In this document: positions 1 through 9,425 of the stretch, in pieces
How positions within the stretch are numbered: the stretch's first letter is position 1
Layout: each line of letters begins with the position of its first letter
Source of the DNA: Pseudomonas gingeri
GTDB taxonomy: Bacteria; Pseudomonadota; Gammaproteobacteria; Pseudomonadales; Pseudomonadaceae
Direction: 5' to 3'
DNA length: 43,549 bases
Assembly (NCBI RefSeq): GCF_013385635.1
Contig: NZ_JACAPR010000033.1
Location: 1 to 43,549 of the forward strand
Notes under the pieces: model-generated
The model's database searches: none
Told to the model about the DNA's origin: nothing
What the model saw: only the letters and a program-made list of their open reading frames with translations
Translations under genes and position numbers: made by a program

Positions 1-73
1 AGCGAAGAGGCCCGTGAGATCACGTAACCCTTCGTCGGAGCGCCACACGAGTCAATCGAGCGTCAACCCGCAA

Positions 74-1036
74 CTACCGCAGGTTGGCGCGCAGATCCCG
101 GACTCCGCGTCCAAGACGCTGGCGCAATAACGTGCGCAGTGTCGCCCCATCCACGTAGCCGACCTCGGCGGCAATCGCCTCGAGGTCAAGGCCGCTGCCG
201 TGGAGCAGCGATTGCGCGCGCTCGACGCGCAGGTCCTGGAAATAGGACAAGGGCGACTTGCCGAGCACCGCTTCGCAGCGCCGTTGCAGGGTGCGCGGGC
301 TGGTTGCCAGGGCGCTGGCGGCGTCCTGGAGCGAGAAGCCGACCTTGAGATGATCCCGCGCCCAGCGTTCGAAGCGCAGGATCAGCGGGTCCGCCTGGGC
401 CAGGTGATTGGGGATGATGTAGGGCGCCTGCAACGTGCGGATATCAGCCAGCAGGTAGCGGGAAACCATTTCCGCCAGCTCCGGGCTGGCCCGGCGTATC
501 AACCACAGGCCGAGATCGAGATGCCCCATCGCGGCACCCGCCGTAACACCGACCGCGGTGGGCACCAGCATGCGCGATTCGTCGAGCAGGACTTTCGGGT
601 AACGCTGCCGGAACAGAGGGGCAAGCCACCAGGTGGTGGTCGCTTCTCGATGATCGAGCAGGCCGATGTCCGCGAGCAGAAAGGTGCCGATACAGGACGC
701 CGCCAACAGCGCGCCCTCGGCATGCCATTTCAGCAACTGCACCTTGGCCGCCTTCACATCCGCTCGCTCAAGGGCCGGCACCAGGACATCAGGGGTTCCC
801 GTACCCAGCGCCGGGACGATCACCCAGTCCGGCGTCGAGTTCGCCGAGATGGCCTGGACGGGTACAAGCAATCCCTGGCCGGTGCGGACCTTCCTGCGCA
901 CGCCCACGAGCGATACGTCGAACATCGGCCCTGCGCCCTGCCCCGCGGAAAACTTGTTGGCCAGGCTGAACGCATCCAGCAGGACGGTCAGCCCGGTATC
1001 GAATACGCCTTCGAGGGCGAGCACGGAAATCTTCAT
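74..1036 (-). CDS. GlxA-type transcriptional regulator (DJ-1/PfpI domain plus AraC DNA-binding domain)
   Basis: A 320-residue protein with two domains. Residues 1 to about 190 resemble the DJ-1/PfpI amidotransferase-like fold used as a sensor in GlxA regulators; the nucleophile-elbow motif ASCIGTFLLADIGLLD carries Cys115. Residues about 225-320 form an AraC-type double helix-turn-helix (LATSPRTLQRR, then the AEVGYVDGATL region). It probably controls transcription of a small-molecule pathway. The gene diverges from the 96-residue gene at 1139 with a 102-bp spacer, so that gene is its most likely target. The ATG at 1036 has only a weak ribosome binding site. The effector cannot be read from sequence. 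Family call is firm; target is inferred. Confidence 0.88.
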   Translation of the reverse strand: MKISVLALEGVFDTGLTVLLDAFSLANKFSAGQGAGPMFDVSLVGVRRKVRTGQGLLVPVQAISANSTPDWVIVPALGTGTPDVLVPALERADVKAAKVQLLKWHAEGALLAASCIGTFLLADIGLLDHREATTTWWLAPLFRQRYPKVLLDESRMLVPTAVGVTAGAAMGHLDLGLWLIRRASPELAEMVSRYLLADIRTLQAPYIIPNHLAQADPLILRFERWARDHLKVGFSLQDAASALATSPRTLQRRCEAVLGKSPLSYFQDLRVERAQSLLHGSGLDLEAIAAEVGYVDGATLRTLLRQRLGRGVRDLRANLR

Positions 1037-1042
1037 GGCGTG

Positions 1043-1063
1043 AATGACTACAAAGTTGTCATT
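1043..1063. promoter_or_regulatory. Imperfect palindrome, candidate operator of the GlxA-type regulator
   Basis: Half-sites AATGACTAC and GTTGTCATT match as an inverted repeat at 8 of 9 positions around a 3-bp centre. The palindrome begins 7 bp upstream of the regulator start and lies in the shared divergent spacer. AraC-type regulators often bind such spacers, but the site is assigned by position and symmetry alone. Confidence 0.35.
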
Positions 1064-1138
1064 TACGACGATACCAGCTTCGGCTTCGCAAGCCTAGATT
1101 GAGCGCTCCAAACATCACTATCCACGAGGAAGTCACTG

Positions 1139-1429
1139 ATGAAAGTTTTCGCGATCGGCTCAATCAACGAACTCACCCAAGAGCAGAAGCAGCAACACCT
1201 GCCGAGCGAAGTCCCGGCCACGCTCAAGCTCTACCTCGGCGGCCAGATCGAACAATTCTGGTTCCGTGAAGACCGGCCCGGCGTGGTTTTCCTGATGAAC
1301 GTGGAGGCCCTCGACCAAGCCAGGGCGGCGGTCAATGCACTGCCACTCACCGTGGCCGGATTGATGACCTTCGAATTTATCCAGGTCGGTCCGCTGGCGC
1401 CGTTGGGGTTGTTGATTCAGGGGCAGTAG
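1139..1429 (+). CDS. Small dimeric ferredoxin-like (YciI/muconolactone isomerase-like) protein
   Basis: A 96-residue protein with a good ribosome binding site (GAGGAAG) upstream of the ATG. The pattern of an N-terminal beta strand (MKVFAIGSI), the charged helix LTQEQKQQHLPSEVPATLKLYLGG, the strand pair IEQFWFREDRPGVVFLMN, the helix ALDQARAAVNALPL and a final strand FEFIQVGPL is typical of small alpha/beta-barrel dimers related to YciI and muconolactone delta-isomerase. I cannot name a reaction. It stands alone, divergent from the GlxA-type regulator and facing ssb, with which it shares a bidirectional terminator. Probable target of the neighbouring regulator. Confidence 0.65.
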   Translation: MKVFAIGSINELTQEQKQQHLPSEVPATLKLYLGGQIEQFWFREDRPGVVFLMNVEALDQARAAVNALPLTVAGLMTFEFIQVGPLAPLGLLIQGQ

Positions 1430-1491
1430 ACGCCACGGGGATTTCTACGAGGCCCGCTGCGGCATGCAGAAATTACCCCACCCGGAAACAA

Positions 1492-1520
1492 CAAACCCGC
1501 AGAGGTCATCTGCGGGTTTG
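1492..1520 (-). terminator. Bidirectional intrinsic terminator between ssb and the 1139-1429 gene
   Basis: A perfect 12-bp stem (1492-1503 with 1509-1520) with a 5-nt loop. In the ssb direction the stem ends in a T-rich stretch (GTTTGTTGTTT). The stem begins 63 bp past the stop of the plus-strand gene, so it can serve both converging units. Confidence 0.8.
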
Positions 1521-1549
1521 TCTGCTTTCAGGCAACGAAATAATCGTGC

Positions 1550-2077
1550 TTAGAACGGAATATCGTCATCAAAGCTGTCGAAATCCGGAGCCGGCTGCGG
1601 TGCGGCCTGCTGTGGCGCCGGACGCGATTGCTGCGGGGCCGACTGCTGTGGGCGCGATTGCTGCGGGCGTGGAGCCTGCTGGCGTGGCGCGGACTGATCG
1701 TAGTTGCCGCCACCTTGTTGGTCGCCCTGTTGTGGACGGCCGCCCAGCAGCTGCATGGTGCCCTGCATGTCGACGATGATCTCGGTGGTGTAGCGCTTGA
1801 TACCGTCTTTTTCCCACTCGCGGGTCTGCAACTTGCCTTCGATGTACACCTGCGAACCCTTGCGCAGGTACTCGCCGGCGATTTCGGCAACCTTGCCGAA
1901 CATCGAGACACGGTGCCATTCGGTCTTTTCGACTTTCTGACCGGTCTGCTTGTCGGTCCATTGTTCGCTGGTCGCCAGACTCAGGTTGGTCACGGCGTTG
2001 CCGTTAGGCAGGTAGCGAACTTCAGGATCCTGGCCGCAAGTACCGACCAATATGACTTTGTTAACCCCACGGGCCAT
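1550..2077 (-). CDS. ssb: Single-stranded DNA-binding protein SSB
   Basis: A 175-residue protein. Residues 1 to about 110 are the OB fold (MARGVNKVILVGTCGQDPEV start, EKTEWHRVSMFGKVAEIAGEYL). A flexible Gln/Pro/Arg-rich linker follows (repeated QQSRPQQSAPQ), and the acidic tip DDDIPF is the conserved docking peptide for repair and replication partners. It coats single-stranded DNA as a tetramer during replication, recombination and repair. The ATG at 2077 follows AGGAGA, which overlaps the stop codon of the upstream transporter gene, so the two are co-transcribed and probably coupled. uvrA lies just beyond, as in other pseudomonads. Confidence 0.98.
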   Translation of the reverse strand: MARGVNKVILVGTCGQDPEVRYLPNGNAVTNLSLATSEQWTDKQTGQKVEKTEWHRVSMFGKVAEIAGEYLRKGSQVYIEGKLQTREWEKDGIKRYTTEIIVDMQGTMQLLGGRPQQGDQQGGGNYDQSAPRQQAPRPQQSRPQQSAPQQSRPAPQQAAPQPAPDFDSFDDDIPF

Positions 2078-2086
2078 AACGTTCTC

Positions 2087-3484
2087 CTAGGCTTCGCACG
2101 CTTGCGACGCCGGTTCATTGACCAGGCGCTCAAGGGTCGTGCGATCCAACAATTCGGTGTCCAATTTGATGTAAATGGCAGCTTCTTCGGCCACCACCAC
2201 TGCATCTGTTACCCCTACGACGGCCAACAGGCGCTCGACCAGACCGGCTTCGCGGATCGCTTCGGGCGATAACGGCACGCGCAGGCTGGTCACGTAGGGA
2301 GGTTCGCGCATGGTAACAGCAAAGGCCAGCCAGAGGGCAGCCAGACCGGCGCATCCAAGGAATACCGCCGACAAACCGCCATGCTGGAACATCCAGCCGC
2401 CCAGAATACCGCCGAGTGCCGAGCCAAGGAACTGGCTGGTGGAGTACACCCCCATCGCCGTGCCCTTGCCACCGGCCGGTGAAACCTTGCTGATCAGCGA
2501 CGGCAGCGAAGCTTCCAGCAGGTTGAAGGCGATGAAGAACACCACCGTACCGATCACCAGGGCCCGCAGACTGTTGCCGAACTCCCAGAAGAATAGCTCA
2601 GTGAGCATCAGCGTCGTCACCGCGCCGAGTAAAACTCGTTTCATTTTGCGTTTCTTCTCGCCGTAGATGATGAACGGAATCATCGCGAAGAAAGAAATCA
2701 GCAAGGCGGTCAGGTACACCCACCAGTGTTGCTCCTTGGGCAGGCCGGCCTTTTCCACCAGCGCCAGGGGCAAGGCGACGAAGCTGGACATCAGCATCGC
2801 GTGCAGCACGAAGATACCCAGGTCCAGACGCAGCAGGTCCGGGTGCTTGAGCGTCGGGATCAGCGCCTGGCGCGCCACACCGGATTCACGATGCTGCAAC
2901 GGCCCGGTGGCCTTGGGCACCATGAAGGCAACGATCAGGATGCCCACCAGCGCCATGCCGCCGGTCGCCAGGAACAGCCCCGACAAGCCGAAGGCGCGGG
3001 TCAGCAAGGGGCCGACGACCATCGCCACGGCAAACGACAGGCCGATGGTCATGCCGATCATGGCCATGGCCTTGGTCCGGTGCTGTTCGCGGGTAAGGTC
3101 GGAGAGCAAGGCCATGACCGCCGCGGAAATCGCCCCGGCACCTTGCAGGACCCGGCCGGCGATCACGCCCCAGATCGAGTCGGCATTGGCCGCCAGCACG
3201 CTGCCGAGGGCAAACACGATCAGCCCCAGGTAGATCACCGGGCGTCGGCCGATACGGTCGGAAATGATCCCGAACGGGATCTGGAACAGTGCCTGGGTCA
3301 GGCCATAGGCGCCGATGGCCAGGCCGATCAGTGCGGGGGTCGCGCCGGCGAGATCCATCCCATAGGTCGCCAGGACCGGCAAGACCATGAACATGCCGAG
3401 CATGCGGAATGCGAACACCAGGGCCAGACCACCTGCCGCGCGGGTCTCGCCGCCACTCATGCGTTCGCTGTGGGGATCGTGCAT
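2087..3484 (-). CDS. MFS transporter, YajR-like, with soluble C-terminal domain
   Basis: A 465-residue major facilitator with about 12 hydrophobic segments. The family motif A between helices 2 and 3 is SDRIGRRP at residues 75-82. After the last helix, residues about 394-465 form a soluble tail (SLRVPLSPEAI, then VVGVTDAVVVAEEAAIYIKLD) that fits the small ferredoxin-like YAM domain of E. coli YajR. The substrate is unknown. The start at 3484 has GAGG upstream. The TAG stop lies inside the ribosome binding site of ssb, 9 nt before its ATG, so this exporter-like gene heads a two-gene operon with ssb. It diverges from uvrA. Confidence 0.88.
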   Translation of the reverse strand: MHDPHSERMSGGETRAAGGLALVFAFRMLGMFMVLPVLATYGMDLAGATPALIGLAIGAYGLTQALFQIPFGIISDRIGRRPVIYLGLIVFALGSVLAANADSIWGVIAGRVLQGAGAISAAVMALLSDLTREQHRTKAMAMIGMTIGLSFAVAMVVGPLLTRAFGLSGLFLATGGMALVGILIVAFMVPKATGPLQHRESGVARQALIPTLKHPDLLRLDLGIFVLHAMLMSSFVALPLALVEKAGLPKEQHWWVYLTALLISFFAMIPFIIYGEKKRKMKRVLLGAVTTLMLTELFFWEFGNSLRALVIGTVVFFIAFNLLEASLPSLISKVSPAGGKGTAMGVYSTSQFLGSALGGILGGWMFQHGGLSAVFLGCAGLAALWLAFAVTMREPPYVTSLRVPLSPEAIREAGLVERLLAVVGVTDAVVVAEEAAIYIKLDTELLDRTTLERLVNEPASQACEA

Positions 3485-3613
3485 GGAAAAACCTCGTGTG
3501 AACCGGCGGCGATTCTATCAGTCCCATCGTTTGAGGGGGTATAGGGCGACGCTTTGTCGCGAACTCGTTCAGCATCCTGTCATGCAAGCCTGCGATGCTG
3601 TGTCGCAATAGTG

Positions 3614-3642
3614 TGCATCCATCCAGTATTTAGCCTTATACT
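3614..3642 (+). promoter_or_regulatory. Candidate uvrA promoter
   Basis: A near-consensus -10 box TATACT at 3637-3642 lies 32 bp before the uvrA start. The -35 region 17 bp upstream (TGCATC) is poor. I find no LexA-type CTG-N10-CAG box in the 190-bp divergent spacer. Confidence 0.35.
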
Positions 3643-3674
3643 CCTGCGTTTACCGCCCGCCGTGCGAGGCCACT

Positions 3675-6509
<2,835 letters not shown>

Positions 6510-6521
6510 AGCGGTGAAATG

Positions 6522-6559
6522 AAAAAGCCCCTGTCATCAAGTGGTGACAGGGGCTTTTT
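6522..6559 (+). terminator. uvrA intrinsic terminator
   Basis: A 15-bp stem made of an A5 tract plus GCCCCTGTCA pairing with its complement and ending in T5, with an 8-nt loop, starts 13 bp after the uvrA stop. The A and T tracts allow it to work in both directions. Confidence 0.92.
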
Positions 6560-6578
6560 CATTGAGGCTGAAATGGCT

Positions 6579-6602
6579 ATCACCAGCAAGCCGGTTCCTA
6601 CA
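6579..6602 (-). repeat. REP-like palindromic repeat, copy A (inverted)
   Basis: This 24-bp sequence matches 6643-6666 in inverted orientation at 21 of 24 positions and contains the core CCGGCTTGC. Such REP elements are scattered between Pseudomonas genes. Confidence 0.75.
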
Positions 6603-6642
6603 AGGGTCAGGTATGGCGACACCTCTGCGGTGAACGCCAAAC

Positions 6643-6666
6643 TGTAGGAGCCGGCTTGCCGGCGAT
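6643..6666 (+). repeat. REP-like palindromic repeat, copy B
   Basis: TGTAGGAGCCGGCTTGCC followed by GGCGAT. It forms an inverted pair with copy A, 40 bp apart, and is followed by a second small palindrome (CCGCTG...CAGCGG, 6667-6683) close to the ferritin stop codon. The pair sits between the converging ends of uvrA and the ferritin gene, a normal place for REP pairs. Confidence 0.78.
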
Positions 6667-6689
6667 CCGCTGCGCAGCAGCGGCCATTC

Positions 6690-7154
6690 TCAGAACTGCG
6701 ATTGCAGGTAATTCTCCAACCCGATGGACTGGATCAGACCCAACTGTTTCTCCAACCAGTAGGTGTGATCCTCTTCGGTATCGGCCAACTGCACGCGCAG
6801 GATCTCGCGAGTCACATAGTCCTTGTGCTGCTCGCAAAGCTTGATGCCTTTGCACAGGGCGGCACGCACCTTGTATTCCAGGCGCAGGTCGCTGGCGAGC
6901 ATCTCGGGCACGGTGGTGCCGGTGTCGAGGTCGTCGGGGCGCATGCGTGGCGTGCCTTCGAGCATCAGGATCCGACGGATCAAGGCATCGGCGTGTTGCG
7001 CCTCCTCTTCCATTTCGTGATTGATGCGCTCGTAGAGCTTGCTGAAGCCCCAGTCCTCATACATCCGCGAATGGATGAAATATTGATCACGGGCTGCCAG
7101 TTCACCGGTCAGCAACGTGTTGAGGTAATCGATTACGTCCGGGTGACCTTGCAT
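6690..7154 (-). CDS. ftnA: Bacterial ferritin FtnA (annotated BfrA in many genomes)
   Basis: A 154-residue four-helix ferritin that oxidises and stores iron in a 24-subunit shell. Di-iron ligands are visible at Glu18, Glu51, His54, Glu93, Glu127 and His130. The residue aligned with Met52, the haem ligand of true bacterioferritins, is Ala52 (HEMEEEAQHAD), so it probably binds no haem, as established for the P. aeruginosa homologue first called BfrA. I chose the ATG at 7154 because it gives the conserved MQGHPDVIDYLN start and follows GGGAG; a longer reading adds 14 unconserved residues. It lies downstream of katA on the same strand but behind a terminator. Confidence 0.93.
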   Translation of the reverse strand: MQGHPDVIDYLNTLLTGELAARDQYFIHSRMYEDWGFSKLYERINHEMEEEAQHADALIRRILMLEGTPRMRPDDLDTGTTVPEMLASDLRLEYKVRAALCKGIKLCEQHKDYVTREILRVQLADTEEDHTYWLEKQLGLIQSIGLENYLQSQF

Positions 7155-7265
7155 CGCCCTACATCTCCCTGCTTGAAAGTCTGTAGTTTGAACCAAGCTG
7201 GCCGGAAGGTCACTGTAAAAACAGCAGAAAAGTAAGAAATAGCAGAGAAAAATCGTCGAACAGAA

Positions 7266-7293
7266 GCGAAAAACCGCCCAAATGAGGGCGGTT
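7266..7293 (-). terminator. katA intrinsic terminator
   Basis: AACCGCCC pairs with GGGCGGTT (8 bp, 6-nt loop, 7272-7293); on the minus strand the stem runs into a T-rich tail (GGTTTTTCG). It lies 64 bp past the katA stop, beyond a set of tandem repeats. Confidence 0.85.
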
Positions 7294-7308
7294 CTGCTTA
7301 TCGTTTAG

Positions 7309-7369
7309 ACTTACTTGAGCACTACTTACTTAAGTGCGACTTAACTTAAGTGCGACTTACTTAAGTGCT
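7309..7369. repeat. Four tandem 15-16 bp repeats spanning the katA stop codon
   Basis: Units at 7309-7323, 7324-7338, 7339-7354 and 7355-7369 share ACTTACTTAAGTGC. The unit at 7355-7369 contains the last codons and TAA of katA. Read on the katA strand the units repeat GCACTTAAG followed by a stop-like TAA, so the end of the gene (Ala-Leu-Lys-stop) has been copied downstream. One unit carries a 1-bp insertion and the most distal unit is the most diverged. Confidence 0.85.
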
Positions 7370-8805
7370 ACGCCCAGCGCCTTCGCGATGCCTTCTCCGT
7401 AAGCCGGGTCGGCCTGGAAGAAGTACTGCAGCTGACGCTGCACCACATCGGCGGTAACGCCCGCCATTGCACCGGCAATGTTGTTGATCAGCAGGGTTTT
7501 CTGCTCATCGTTCATCAAGCGGAACAGTGCACCGGCGTGACTGAAGTAGTCGCTATCTTCGCGATGATCGTAACGATCCGCTGCACCGCTCAGGGCCAGG
7601 GCCGGCTCAGCGTAGCGAGGAGCCTGTTTCGGCGCATCGGCGTAGCTGTTGGGCTCGTAGTTCGGCGCAGCGCCACCGTTGCTGCCAAAGGCCATGGAGC
7701 CGTCGCGCTGGTAGCTGTTAACCGGGCTGCGTGGCGCGTTCACCGGCAGTTGCTGGTGATTGGTACCGACACGGTAGCGATGGGCATCAGCGTAGGCGAA
7801 GACACGACCTTGCAGCATGCGGTCCGGCGACAGACCGACACCTGGAACCATATTGCTCGGGCCGAATGCCGCCTGCTCGACTTCAGCGAAGTAGTTCAGT
7901 GGGTTGCGGTTCAGTTCCAGTTCACCGACCTCGATCAGCGGGAACTCTTTCTGCGACCAGGTCTTGGTCACGTCGAACGGGTTCTCGTAATGCGCCGCGG
8001 CCTGGGCCTCGGTCATGATCTGGATGCAGACACTCCATTTCGGGAAGTCACCGCGCTCGATGGCATTGAACAAGTCACGCTGGGCGTAGTCCGGATCGGT
8101 ACCCGCCAGGCGCGCCGCATCGGCCGGGGCCAGGTTCTTGATGCCTTGCTTGGTCTTGTAGTGCCATTTCACCCAGTGACGCTCGCCCTTGGCGTTGATC
8201 AGGCTGTAGGTGTGACTGCCGAAACCGTGCATATGGCGGTAGCCGTCCGGAATCCCGCGATCCGAGAACAGGATGGTGACCTGGTGCAGCGCCTCGGGCG
8301 AGTGCGACCAGAAGTCCCACATCATCTGCGCGCTCTTCAGGTTGCTTTGCGGCAGGCGCTTCTGGGTGTGGATAAAGTCCGGAAACTTCAACGGGTCGCG
8401 AATGAAGAACACAGGAGTGTTGTTACCCACGATGTCCCAGTTGCCTTCCTCGGTGTAGAACTTAAGGGCGAAACCACGTGGATCACGCTCGGTATCGGCC
8501 GAACCGCGCTCGCCACCCACGGTGGAGAAGCGCAGGAAGGTCGGGGTTTGTTTACCCACGGACTCGAACAGTTTGGCGCTGGTGTATTGGGTGATGTCCC
8601 TGGAGACAGTGAAAGTCCCGTAGGCGCCCGAGCCCTTGGCGTGTACGCGGCGCTCAGGGATGTTTTCGCGGTTGAAGTGGGCAAGCTTCTCGATCAGGTG
8701 AAAGTCGTCGAGCAGCAACGGGCCACGAGGGCCGGCGGAACGGGAATTCTGGTTATCGGCAACGGGCGCGCCGCTGGCGGTAGTAAGCGTTTTGTTCTGG
8801 CTCAT
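7357..8805 (-). CDS. katA: Monofunctional haem catalase KatA
   Basis: A 482-residue small-subunit catalase converting hydrogen peroxide to water and oxygen. The catalytic His55 (RVHAKGSGAYG), Asn128 (VGNNTPVFF) and the haem-ligand Tyr near 338 (RVFAYADAHRYRVG) are present. Two ATGs, at 8811 and 8805, follow the same GAGAGGAAGG; the second has the better 6-nt spacing and gives MSQNKTLTTASGAPV. An in-frame extension up to 8892 is not supported. No signal peptide is seen, so it acts in the cytoplasm. An inverted ATAG-N7-CTAT site upstream suggests OxyR control. ftnA follows on the same strand, pairing peroxide removal with iron storage. Confidence 0.96.
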   Translation of the reverse strand: MSQNKTLTTASGAPVADNQNSRSAGPRGPLLLDDFHLIEKLAHFNRENIPERRVHAKGSGAYGTFTVSRDITQYTSAKLFESVGKQTPTFLRFSTVGGERGSADTERDPRGFALKFYTEEGNWDIVGNNTPVFFIRDPLKFPDFIHTQKRLPQSNLKSAQMMWDFWSHSPEALHQVTILFSDRGIPDGYRHMHGFGSHTYSLINAKGERHWVKWHYKTKQGIKNLAPADAARLAGTDPDYAQRDLFNAIERGDFPKWSVCIQIMTEAQAAAHYENPFDVTKTWSQKEFPLIEVGELELNRNPLNYFAEVEQAAFGPSNMVPGVGLSPDRMLQGRVFAYADAHRYRVGTNHQQLPVNAPRSPVNSYQRDGSMAFGSNGGAAPNYEPNSYADAPKQAPRYAEPALALSGAADRYDHREDSDYFSHAGALFRLMNDEQKTLLINNIAGAMAGVTADVVQRQLQYFFQADPAYGEGIAKALGVALK

Positions 8806-8890
8806 GCTCATCCTTCCTCTCTCGGTCTTGGTGCTGCCGGCTAATCGGCTGAGAAGGAGTATTGACCATGAAGATGACAGGTACAAATTC

Positions 8891-8925
8891 ATTAAATGAT
8901 GCCAGACGATAGCAAGGAACTATCG
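8891..8925 (-). promoter_or_regulatory. Candidate katA promoter with OxyR-type site
   Basis: The inverted repeat CGATAG-N7-CTATCG (8907-8925) contains ATAG-N7-CTAT, the core of the OxyR recognition element. On the katA strand a -10 like TTTAAT (8891-8896) stands 17 bp from a non-consensus -35 region that falls inside this repeat, the usual arrangement for activation. The second ATAG-N7-CTAT element expected for a full OxyR site is not recognisable. Confidence 0.45.
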
Positions 8926-8951
8926 AACCGTGACCACTTATTAACAGGCAC

Positions 8952-8976
8952 AAAAAACCGGGCGCCAGGCCCGGTT
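8952..8976 (-). terminator. alpha operon terminator after rplQ
   Basis: AACCGGGC/GCCCGGTT 8-bp perfect stem with a 5-nt loop, followed on the minus strand by TTTTGTG. It lies 20 bp after the rplQ stop and closes the whole ribosomal-protein block. Confidence 0.9.
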
Positions 8977-8996
8977 CTTCGTTTCAGACTGACGTC

Positions 8997-9383
8997 TTAC
9001 TCGGCGGATACAGCTTCGCCGGCAGTAGCACGATCAACCAACTCGACGTACGCCATAGGCGCGTTGTCGCCAGCGCGGAAACCGCACTTGAGGATGCGCA
9101 GGTAGCCACCCTCACGGGTAGCGTAACGCTTGCCCAGGTCGTTGAAGAGCTTACCAACGATAGCTTTCGAACGAGTACGGTCGAAAGCCAGACGGCGGTT
9201 AGCCAGGCTGTCTACTTTGGCCAGAGTGATCAGCGGCTCGGCAACGCGGCGCAGTTCTTTGGCTTTTGGCAGAGTCGTTTTGATCAGCTCGTGCTCGAAC
9301 AGCGACACCGCCATGTTTTGAAACATGGCCTTGCGGTGCGAGCTGGTGCGGCTCAGGTGACGACCACTTTTACGATGACGCAT
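8997..9383 (-). CDS. rplQ: 50S ribosomal protein L17
   Basis: A 128-residue protein with the conserved L17 start MRHRKSGRHLSRTSSHRKAM and the FDRTRSKAIVGKLF segment. L17 sits near the peptide exit tunnel of the large subunit. It is the last gene of the alpha operon, 42 nt after rpoA, and is followed by a strong terminator. The C-terminal tail after VELVDR is slightly longer than in E. coli-type L17 (ATAGEAVSAE), as in other pseudomonads. Confidence 0.98.
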   Translation of the reverse strand: MRHRKSGRHLSRTSSHRKAMFQNMAVSLFEHELIKTTLPKAKELRRVAEPLITLAKVDSLANRRLAFDRTRSKAIVGKLFNDLGKRYATREGGYLRILKCGFRAGDNAPMAYVELVDRATAGEAVSAE

Positions 9384-9425
9384 GGTTCATTCCTTACCAA
9401 ACACTACGTTCGGTGATTACGACGA

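Noticed and set aside
3485..3674. Searched the uvrA upstream region for a LexA box.
   Set aside because: No CTG-N10-CAG or close variant is present; only a -10-like TATACT is visible.
8806..8892. Longer katA start adding 29 residues, hydrophobic at the front, as a possible signal peptide.
   Set aside because: It has no ribosome binding site and covers the promoter-proximal region; the ATG at 8805 follows a strong GAGAGGAAGG and yields the normal 482-residue catalase.
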